The position numbers and the translations under genes were made by a program. Shown piece by piece: positions 56,004 to 64,000 of a stretch of DNA of 64,000 nt. Each line of letters begins with the position of its first letter. Position 1 is the stretch's first letter. This stretch comes from Apoda limacodes (taxonomy: Eukaryota; Arthropoda; Insecta; Lepidoptera; Limacodidae). Under the pieces are notes generated by a model. The model saw nothing but the letters and a program-made list of their open reading frames with translations, made no database searches and was not told the DNA's origin. The DNA is taken from assembly GCA_946406115.1 (NCBI GenBank), contig OX291546.1:11835019-11899018 (forward strand). The letters run 5' to 3'.

Positions 56004-59000
56004 GTAGGAAGCAAGAACAATATTTGTAAATAAAACCATTTTACAGCACTTTATGAGTAATTACGAGTAACATTTATGGTCTTATTTACGGTAACTACAA
56101 GGGGGCTTAATAGATTTACATCCTTCCTCTGGCACCTCTTGTAGTAAAATACCTAACTAAAAAGAATGGGTTCAACTCTTGCATGTACCCTAGATAGAAA
56201 AGTAATATATAAAAGCGAAAAAAACTAAAAAAAAAATCTTAGCCCAGTTTTTTTTCCCTTGTGCACCCTTTTAGTTACTCTGACCAACTACTTCTCATGA
56301 GACGATGACATTGCACTAGACTATGATGCTTATTTTTGCTTGAAATACATTTCTTAATAAGTGAAATTGAAAACAAAAATTTGGCGCTTAACCAAAGTTA
56401 CTTATGAAAAAATAAAACAAAAATTAAAAATCATACAAAAAGTACTGAGTACCATAGGTCAAGTCCCCTTTGGATGTGGTTAGGTACTGTCTAGTAAAGA
56501 GCAGGATTTATTGCTGACATTATCATATCACCACATAAACACCTGTCCCTGTTCCATTATGCATGGCTTGTTGCCATCATTCAATTTGAAATGTTAAGAA
56601 AGTGGAATAAAAATCATAATTTTGTAGTGCTTAGTAAGCACATGCAAACACAACCTAACTAAATTTCCGTTGCAAATAGTGTTTCTGTTACTTCACTTTT
56701 TTAGTTTTATTAAGAGTGTGCTTATGCATGGCAATTAAAGCAAGCTGAATGATTACAGAATAATTAGTATCTCTATCTACTATCTTCTCTTTCCAAGAAA
56801 ACATAAAAATATAAAGACACTACTAGTAATAATTGTTTAACAAATTAATAGCAAATGTTTTTAAATATATCTATCTATGTCACAACCTCAACTGAAAACT
56901 ATGTTTTTCAATAATTTGAAGCTCATCTACTTTAATAGGTTATTTTTAAAACCTGTGAAATAACATTTATAGAACAATTTTCAAAAAAAATGTTCCAAAT
57001 AATGTATATGTCACCATAAAAATTTAAATAACGTTAGGTTATAATCTATCTAGTAAGATTGTATACTATGAAACAAAATGGGGCAGAAATCGCTCTGTAT
57101 AAATCTTTTAGGTTAGGCTCAGTTTCTCTTGTGATCACATAGCGATAGGAGCGATCAAATCAAGTTTCATAATCTAAGAAGTACCCTTTATAATATTTTT
57201 GTTCCATAGTATACAATCTTACTAGATAGATTATAACCTTACGTTATTTACAATTTTTCGGTGACATATACATCATGTTTAGAACTCTGTCACAACTCTT
57301 ATTTGATATACTTATAAACAAATTCATCTTAATATTGTTCTAGAGGTAAATGACTCCAATATGCTTATTGAAATAACCAAGAGGAAGCCAAAACGAAATG
57401 AAGAACCTGAATCAACAAGTCGAGCTCGCAGTATAGCGGAATTAGAAGAGAAATTACAAAAAGTTAAATCACAACATAATTTTAACATGAAAAGTAAATT
57501 AGCAAAAAAAAGTTTGACTAGCAAATTAAACAAAAAAATCAAGAAAAGGGAGAGAATGAATAACAAAAAACTAAAACCTGCTATTGAAACGTTTATCAAG
57601 AACGAAATTAAAGAAAAAGCAGATGCTAATGTAGCAAAGCCTGTTTTTAATAATGATGGCAAAGTTGTATTCTCTAAATTTGATTTTGCTAATATGGGAC
57701 ATAAAGGTGAGTTAGTTTATAGATTATACAAAACCTAAATTTAAGTTTTTAAAGTTGTAAACCCTCTATATCATTACAAAAAAACAAAATGAAATGTCTT
57801 GCAAAATATGAATATATTCAGAATCAGTTAATTATACTAACATTAGTACAATGCCATCCAATTAAAACCAGGCATAGCAATGACCATGGCTATGCAACCA
57901 TGATAGATGCACAATAAGTGGCAAATAATATCCGATTACAAAAGACACCTAGAGTGATAATGCATGTTTATTTCAATTTAGTTGTAAGCTGTTGTCGAAG
58001 CTGTGCAGAATTGAATGAATACTACTATAGAGTAATTATTAATCAATTGTTTAATCCATTTTTTTGTAGCTTATTATTGCACACCCTACCTGACTTGCAC
58101 AATCCAAAAACAAGATGGAGCAAGTCCATTACTATTCTTATTTGAATTGCTTTGTGATTTAATATCTTAATCTGAGTTAATATAATATTCCCATAATAGG
58201 ATAGGAAAACCATATATCCAAGAAAAGCATGGATTATTTTATGCAAATAAAGAAACAGAGGACTATGGACGTGAAATTCCATGTTATTAAGATTTGACCT
58301 TTTCTATTAGAATAAGTTTGTCAGTATACACCTACCTTACCAGTATATGTGCTATGTGCATTTATTCATGACTTTGTTTACTAATCATTTTAGAATGTAC
58401 CTCCCACATTAGGATTTCCTGTGTTATGGGAATACTCTTTGATGTTTCATTGACAAATGACCATGCCTATACATAGTACCAAATTGTTTTATGCATCAAG
58501 ATCAAAATAAAATGTACCAATTAAAGTATACATTTAAAGTAAAAGTTTAATTTTTTTTAACATTATAATAGCCACAAAAATCTGAATTTCATTCCTTAAA
58601 AGTAGTATATTGATTTTTCAATATTTTTAAGGAAAAGCACACAAAATTGAAAAGGATCCTAAAAAAATCTTGGAAAATCTTGAGCAACAGAACAAGAAAT
58701 TCCGACAACTAGAAGAAACCGAAAATGTAGCAAAAGTTAAAGAACTGAAGGAGAAAGTTCTTTGGAAGAATGTTTTCCATAAAGCAGAAGGCCAAAAAGT
58801 GAAAGATGACCCAAGTTTATTAAAAAAATCAATAAAGAAAATGGTAAGATTGATGAGCAGGCATTCTTTTATACTACATCAACTTGACTTCTTTTGGAGT
58901 TCATTTTTAAAGTGAAAACTTTATTGCGCGCGCTTGGTTGGGGACCTATTTCGTTGAACGTACGTCCGTACCCGACGGACGATCAAGGGGAAAGCGCGGC

Positions 59001-61369
59001 GGGGAAGGGGAAGAGGGCCGGATATGCGCGCGCGAATAGCCGCTGCCTCGCTCGCTCTCAGTTCTCACTTTTGTGGTAGGTACGTCCCGTGAGACACCCG
59101 TTTTTTATATCTTTTTCGACGGAACGCATTTTTATTTGGTTAAAAAAGTGGCATTTTGTTGACCGACATAATGTACATTATGCGCTTAATGGCAATAATT
59201 CAGCCAAAGAAAATGTACATTAACAGTACATAGTGTCATACAGAATTTATGTCTTTTTAACTTAGCTGGATTATGACATTGCACATAGAATCACCTCATA
59301 TAACTAGTTACTTTTACTTGCGGTACTGTTACCTGTATCTATAGGTGTATCTACTGCATATCAACCTGGCCAATGTTTTATTCTAGATATGCCAAAGTAA
59401 TCTAGACGAAAATACAAAAATATCTGCATTTTTACTTTTTTTATATCCGCAAAGATGACCGAGATAATAGCAATCAAAGTGCGCATTTTTGCGCGTCCCA
59501 TAATTAAAACGCAGTCGGCGTTTGATCGCGCTGTGACGTCACGATTCCTGTCAACGCGACAACGAAGCGCGCCGGCCCGGACAGCGGGCATTCTTATGCA
59601 TTCAATCACCGATGCTGGTCGCTTGTAGTTGCGGTTTTATGACAAAAAATGAATAGCAAATACTATACTAAGCCTAAATGTTTTAATTCCAATGTTAAAA
59701 CACCAGACAAACTGTTTTTTAATATACCTAAAAATCCTAAAATAAGGAAGAAATGGATGACCGCAATTCGCAGACAGAATTCAATAGGACCGAAGATTGT
59801 TGCATTTTGTTGTGAAGATCATTTCGATGTTAGTAACTATTTTATGTATCCTTTTCTCGTGATTATTACCTATTACCTACCTACTTAGTACCTACTACTG
59901 ACCTCGAATAACCACGCAAATTAAGTAGGTATATGTTATTCTGATAAATAAGCAACATTATTGTAAAGTTTCAATAAAATCCATGCAGTAGTATTTGCGT
60001 GAAAGAGGAACAAACATCCATCCAAACAAACTTTCACGTTTATAATATTAGTAGGAATATTATCTACCTATACTATGACCTTTAACCACTAATTTATAAT
60101 AAGTAACAATAGGTAGGTGTGTTGTTTATAAGTGTAGTAAGTTTCAGAAAGAAAGTGGTTATCAACCTACAGTTGTTAGCGGGCCGTACCTATACGGCAC
60201 TACTAGCACTATCGGTAAAACAGGCCTTTCATTCCGTGATTTTTTTTTATATTTTGAACCTTCCACGGACATACTTTTTCATTAATAATTGTATATTAAT
60301 AAATAATTATATATTAATAAAAATAATTAATGTTCATTTATATATGTACTATCTGCCTTCTATATCACCGTAAATTGGTTCTGATTTTGTCATAGGTACG
60401 TACATCCTACATTAGGTAGCAACAGAATACTTTATTTTACTGGAAACGAAGTATTTGCGGCCCGTAAGTTTATTATCCCTGATTTTGATAAACAGCTGGT
60501 ATCGAAAAATCTCATCGTTGATTAAAGCATAGTTTAAAGTTATGCCCTCGACATAAGGGTCGTGCAAAGTGAAAAGAATTATGTGCTTCTGGCATGATGT
60601 GGTAAATTACCCACGTAAGTACCGAAGTACTTATAAGTATAAAATGTCACTTGGTTAGGTTTTAAACTAAAGACATAAATAGTAGATACTGACCTTTTCA
60701 GTTTTATTCCTCGCATTTCGGCAGACGTAAGATCATTATTTTTTATAAAATATTGAGCCACCATCCAGCAATCAACTTTCGGCAGATTATCCGACTGACC
60801 TTTTTGGTAACCCTCTTCCATGGCGCAGATTTTCCTTACAAGGCACTTATTTAACTAACAGGTTGATTGTTACAACAACAGTAAACTAATACCTAAACAA
60901 AGCAATGACATAAAATAACTGCAGCGCGCGCGCGAGATATCGCTTCAATGAGTTTCATACGGCGCGGGGCACGAGCGAAACGGATCGACGGGAACCCTGA
61001 CGTCACGAGTCAAGCGCGCGCAATCTTTGAAATTGAAAGTGCTCAAAACTTCTCACGGTCATAACTTCCGTAATATTCCATAGATTTTCGTGAAATAAAG
61101 ACTGATATATAACGTACGAAATCTAAACTTTACTGTAAAGTAGGTTTTATCGCAATATTCGAATGTGTTAGTAACCCTAATTGGCATATTTTTTTCAGGA
61201 GCAAAAGAAAAAGCATAGCAAAAAACAGTGGGATACTAGAATACAAAATGTTGAGAAGAAGAAAGAAGAAAGGCAGAAAAAGAGAAAAGAGAACATTGCT
61301 CAGAAGAAAAAGGAGAAAAAGACGAAAATTGTCAAGACGTCGGTAAAAAGGGGACGTGTTGTAATTTAG
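55871..61369 (+). CDS. Surfeit locus protein 6 (Surf6), four exons, 292 aa
   Basis: Nucleolar nucleic-acid-binding protein of the SURF6/Rrp14 family, needed for ribosomal subunit assembly. Exons 55871-56003, 57344-57706, 58632-58843 and 61199-61369 join with GT..AG introns (phases 1,1,0) into 879 nt. The N-terminus (KKPWNSKQIKSQLTKEMAFM) and a basic middle region lead to KPVFNNDGKVVFSKFDF, then LWKNVFHKAEGQKVKDDPSL and LKKSIKKM, the SURF6-domain block found as W..A..+AEG.K..DD..LL in human. The last exon is almost all Lys/Arg/Glu (KKKHSKKQWDTRIQNVEKKK), a predicted long helix. Three in-frame ATGs (55871, 55874, 55889) compete; the third has the best context and would give 286 aa. Host to a THAP/YqaJ-type element in intron 3. 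Confidence 0.92.
57002..57273. mobile_element. MITE with about 72-bp inverted repeats (Surf6 intron 1)
   Basis: The ends start ATGTATATGTCACC, continue GTTATAATCTATCTAGTAAG and ATTGTATACTATG, and are repeated inverted at 57200-57273. The centre (about 125 bp) is unrelated. No ORF; no clear target duplication. Confidence 0.75.
57344..57706 (+). CDS. Surf6 exon 2
   Basis: Acceptor ATTGTTCTAG. Using the second AG two bases later would give an early stop, which fixes the boundary. Encodes EITKRKPKRNEEPESTSRAR and a Lys-rich run, then FNNDGKVVFSKFDFANMG. Donor GTGAGT. Confidence 0.9.
57707..58631. other. Surf6 intron 2, nothing recognised
   Basis: AT-rich, no exon or repeat supported. Confidence 0.4.
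58632..58843 (+). CDS. Surf6 exon 3 (SURF6 core)
   Basis: Acceptor TTTTTAAG. Encodes KAHKIEKDPKKILENLEQQN and VLWKNVFHKAEGQKVKDDPS. Donor GTAAGA. Confidence 0.9.
59534..59541. promoter_or_regulatory. CRE-like palindrome TGACGTCA near the THAP exon
   Basis: Perfect TGACGTCA (followed by CG) 108 bp upstream of the THAP ATG, inside a GC-rich block. Confidence 0.5.
59649..59828 (+). pseudogene. THAP-type zinc-finger first exon (transposon-derived)
   Basis: Reads MNSKYYTKPKCFNSNVKTPD, KLFFNIPKNPKIRKKWMTAI and VAFCCEDHFD, ending at a GTTAGT donor. THAP domains are C2CH zinc DNA-binding modules; the CCEDHF block and the LFF.IPK.P..RKKW block fit insect members. The first Cys of the usual C-x2-4-C pair appears to be Tyr (KYYTKPKC), so zinc binding may be lost. 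No downstream exon of the same gene is found before Surf6 exon 4. Confidence 0.6.
60694..60821 (-). pseudogene. First exon of a YqaJ/SWIM-type repeat ORF (transposon-derived)
   Basis: Starts MEEGYQKGQSDNLPKVDCWM, continues VAQYFIKNNDLTSAEMRGIK and ends KLKR at donor GTCAGT (60693-60688). The KGQSDNLPKVD...A.YF..N....AEMRG+K pattern recalls the N-terminus of insect repeat proteins that also carry SWIM and YqaJ-exonuclease domains. Those domains are absent here. Identification is from memory of the family and needs a search. Confidence 0.45.
60998..61005. promoter_or_regulatory. CRE-like palindrome TGACGTCA near the YqaJ-type exon
   Basis: Perfect TGACGTCA (followed by CG) about 177 bp upstream of the minus-strand ATG, again in a GC-rich block. 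Confidence 0.5.
61199..61369 (+). CDS. Surf6 exon 4 (basic C-terminus)
   Basis: Acceptor TTTTTTTCAG. 56 codons plus TAG; more than half the residues are Lys, Arg or Glu, ending KTSVKRGRVVI. Confidence 0.9.
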   Translation, partial: EQKKKHSKKQWDTRIQNVEKKKEERQKKRKENIAQKKKEKKTKIVKTSVKRGRVVI

Positions 61370-61370
61370 A

Positions 61371-61376
61371 AATAAA
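61371..61376 (+). promoter_or_regulatory. Surf6 poly(A) signal
   Basis: AATAAA one base after the stop codon, implying a 3' UTR of only some 20-35 nt unless a later site is used. Confidence 0.6.
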
Positions 61377-62190
61377 ATAGTTATAAGTTCCTTCATTTTT
61401 ATAATACAATTATATTTGTATTCTATATTATATTTACAAATTGTTTTATTTACTATAAAAGTAGGATTATATTTTTATGCTCTTGCTCCAATTTTGTGAT
61501 TAAACGATTAATTGGCTCAGAATTGGAGAGTTCCAATTCTGTGCCAAATTGAATTAAGGGAAGAGAATAAAAGGGATTTCTTGAAATAATTAAACTTAAG
61601 TTTAAAATTAATTATAATCCTAGTTCTCAAATTGCTTAAAAAATCAGTGAAAACCATATACGTATTAGAATAGACCGCGTGAGTATGGAAGGGCCCGTCT
61701 GTGAATGCGTTAAAGCAATAATAACAGAAAAAACTAATCCTTGTCTAATAAACTCAACGGGCGGCATATTCGAAACGATATTATGTCATGACGCACAGTG
61801 GGTCGACAATGATAAAAAGGCACATAGGACATTTTTTTAATAGACATTCTATGGCACCATATGCGAACGCCTTAATAGACATTAAAAATGGTCTATATTT
61901 TTTTTTCATAAAAAGCTAATACTTAGCGAGAAAATATACAATTAATAGTTTTAAAAAAAATAGGATGGAGCGTCACCGACCATGGTTTTTTCGGACAGAG
62001 TATGTAACAAAAAGGCGGCATTTGTATTGAGCACTTTTTCCAGGGAGCTCTATAGTTGCGCCGCTTCGGAACCCGGAAATTTTAAATTCTTATTTAGATT
62101 TCTATTTATAGCACCTCAAAGAATAATCACAGAAAGAAACGGTTTATAACAAGCGTTGCTCCTGAATGTGTAATATCGATATTCGTTGAA
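61377..62190. other. Intergenic stretch downstream of Surf6
   Basis: AT-rich. Only a small perfect-stem hairpin (61512-61547) stands out. Confidence 0.4.
61512..61547. repeat. Hairpin, 16-bp stem with 4-nt loop
   Basis: TTGGCTCAGAATTGGA, loop GAGT, TCCAATTCTGTGCCAA. One mismatch in the stem. About 140 nt past the Surf6 stop. Confidence 0.7.
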
Positions 62191-62934
62191 AAAAACCGGC
62201 CAAGTGCGAGTCTGGCCGAGGGTTTCTTACAAACTTATTATACGTCTTGGTCAACGGGCAGTACCCGGTTGATGTATTTGTGTCACAATATTTAAAAAAA
62301 TTATTCGTATTTTGGACATATTTTTTTTCACGTTGACTTACAAGCTTGATTTATTTACAACATTAAGTGCCCGTAGACTTTACTATTTGATATTAATTTC
62401 AACTTGATACCTCCACATATTCTTAAGTAAAAAGGTCTGACAGATACACAACCTTTTTTGTGTTATAACTAAAAATTAACAAAATCCGGGTTTTTTTGTC
62501 TATAGTTGTGATGTAAGACCTTGCTTCGTGTCAAATTTCATAATTGGGGCCGTGATTAATGGACGGCCCCATTCTAGAACAACGGAAAGTACCCCATAGG
62601 TTTATTTGTGAATAAATGTGCGACAAAAATGGCCGTGTTTTTTTATTGCGTTGACATAGAAGATTGATTTTATTACAGCTTTAATAGACCTTAGAATTTT
62701 GATCCCCTTGCGGTCTGGGAGGGATCACAGAAAACAGTGCTGCATACAAAAGTTGCTGCCGATGACATATTCTCGAGTTTCATGATGAAAAATAAGAATA
62801 CCATTCATTACTATTCAAAATTTCGAATTTTCCTAAAATCATTCAAAATAAAGCTTAGTAAAATATTGATATTTTTCTTAACGCCCCTTTTTGTGTTCGG
62901 AACCCTCAGATAGACTCGCACTTGTCCGGTTTGC
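62191..62934. repeat. Element bounded by inverted CCGGCCAAGTGCGAGTC ends, about 744 bp
   Basis: Left AAACCGGCCAAGTGCGAGTC ... GAGGGTTTC and right reverse complement AAACCGGACAAGTGCGAGTC ... GAGGGTTCC. The interior is AT-rich, no ORF. Confidence 0.5.
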
Positions 62935-63074
62935 TTATAAAACTTACCCAAAGAATCTCGCGACAAGCTTTTATAAACCGCTGGGTCTGGAAACTTAAAA
63001 ATTGTCATGTGGGTTTCTTATATGACGTAGGGCTCCACTAAAAAGATTTTGAAAAATTCATCCCTTAAGAGTAC

Positions 63075-63300
63075 CAAAAAAGTTAAAAAAAACCGGTCAA
63101 ATGCGAATCGGACTCGCTCACCATGGGTTCCAATAGGGCTTTACGTACTTTACCGACACAAACAAAAACAAAGTGCGCTGCTAAGCGGTCACACAACGGA
63201 CCAATCCCGACGTTGCTTTAATTTAAACATCATTTCTAACAAACACATGTTTTACGGTGTGCAAGTCCGACTCGCACTTAACTGACCTTTTTAACTTTTT
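63075..63300. repeat. Short element with inverted GTGCGAGTCGGACT ends
   Basis: Left AAAAAAGTTAAAAAAAACCG and TGCGAATCGGACTCGC; right end is the reverse complement of AAAAAGTTAAAAAGGTCAG and GTGCGAGTCGGACTTGC. About 226 bp. Confidence 0.5.
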
Positions 63301-63540
63301 GTTATTTATTATTATAGTAAGTTCCTGGAAGACTGAGCTTGTTCGTTTTTTTTTTAACAGTGGCATCTATTGACAAGTAGCTTTAGTATTGCTTAACAAC
63401 GCTATTGTCAAGTAACTTTAGTGTTGCTGTGTCGGTAAAAATAATAGTATTAATACTCGCCAATAGATGTCAGAAAAAGTCATATTTTTCATTTTATCAT
63501 TGCCTGAAAACACGGATAAAACGACGTTTCCAAAAAATAA

Positions 63541-63690
63541 AACCTAGCTAGATCGATTTATCGCCCCGAAACCCAACGCAGACTAAATTACATTAAAATC
63601 GTTAGAGCCGTTTCCGAGATTCAGAATATAAATATATATATATACATATATACAAGAATTGCTCGTTTGAAGATATAAGATGTGCCATAA
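63541..63690. repeat. Dispersed lepidopteran repeat
   Basis: CTAGATCGATTTATCGCCCC, AAAATCGTTAGAGCCGTTTC, a TATATATA stretch and ACAAGAATTGCTCGTTTGAA. A frequent repeat tail in this group. Confidence 0.5.
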
Positions 63691-64000
63691 ACACATATCC
63701 TGTAAAAAAATCAGGATTCTACTTTTTAAAATTTCAGGATTGTCTAATTCTGTCACAAAAATATTATAATTTAATTATATTATAGACAAGAAAAAAATGA
63801 AATTATATTATAAAACTGGGCGTTTTGCTCCTTCTTCCCTTTAAGAATTGAATTTTAAAATCCCCAAAAAACAGGTTTGATTTATTGTGTTAGATAGCTT
63901 TTTACCGGATTGGCTCAATGGCGTTGCGTCTTTGCATTACAGAGTTCCTATCGCCACCTTCCAGCTCCATGTCATCATAACATTGCATTGCCACTGTATA
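63691..64000. other. Window end, nothing recognised
   Basis: No exon or RNA gene supported up to the edge. Confidence 0.35.

Larger units (their letters stand above)
58890..61170. mobile_element. Probable deletion derivative of a two-gene THAP / YqaJ-type transposon
   Basis: Surf6 intron 3 holds a GC-rich block at each end with two facing first exons: a THAP exon on plus (59649) and a YqaJ-type exon on minus (60821). Both ends share TTGCGCGCGCTTG in opposite orientation (about 58922 and 61017). Each end also has a small palindrome of TAAAGT/ACTTTA (58911-58926; 61128-61142). Exact termini and target duplication are not resolved. Intron bases next to the Surf6 splice sites look ordinary. Confidence 0.5.

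Noticed and set aside
63911..63960. tRNA-like A-box TGGCTCAATGG and weak B-box near the window end
   Set aside because: No cloverleaf can be drawn and the B box is poor; not called as tRNA or SINE.

Overview
The window looks like nuclear DNA of a moth or butterfly (Lepidoptera). It is AT-rich with GT..AG introns and is packed with short dispersed repeats of the kind found in lepidopteran genomes: Lep1-type Helitron-like copies that end near 'AAAGCTAGT', the 'GGCCAAGTGCGAGTC / GGTTCCGTACC' family, and CR1, Jockey and RTE LINE tails. Only three host genes can be supported. All three are interrupted, and their introns hold many of the mobile elements.

Layout. (1) 754-19983, minus strand: a six-exon secreted GMC (glucose-methanol-choline) oxidoreductase, 628 aa. 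Its fifth intron carries a nearly intact pogo/Tigger-like DNA transposon (5824-8969), and its second intron a PIF/Harbinger-like MITE (16854-17249). (2) 22895-27294: a 4.4-kb foldback-like element with an exact 8-bp target-site duplication and terminal inverted repeats. Its interior is two opposed arrays of a 104-bp satellite. This is the most unusual object in the window. (3) 27300-41400: repeat-rich DNA with small MITEs, SINEs, Helitron-like copies and decayed LINEs, including a 5'-truncated LINE at 38478-40440. (4) 41424-46185, minus strand: mRpL51 (mitochondrial ribosomal protein L51) in four exons, with a composite repeat island in intron 3 and a decayed hAT-like transposase in intron 2. 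(5) 48905-54300, minus strand: a near full-length but frameshifted non-LTR retrotransposon with zinc-knuckle ORF1, AP endonuclease, RT and RNase H. Two inverted-repeat elements follow. (6) 55871-61369, plus strand: Surf6 (nucleolar ribosome-biogenesis protein) in four exons. Its last intron holds what looks like a deletion derivative of a two-gene transposon, with a THAP first exon on plus and a YqaJ/SWIM-type first exon on minus, each with its own GC-rich promoter-like region. (7) 61370-64000: dispersed repeats only.

The host genes are functionally unrelated and there is no operon-like organisation. mRpL51 serves mitochondrial translation and Surf6 serves cytosolic ribosome assembly; the GMC enzyme is a secreted flavoprotein. 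The main biology of the window is its mobile DNA. No bacterial, viral or CRISPR feature was seen.
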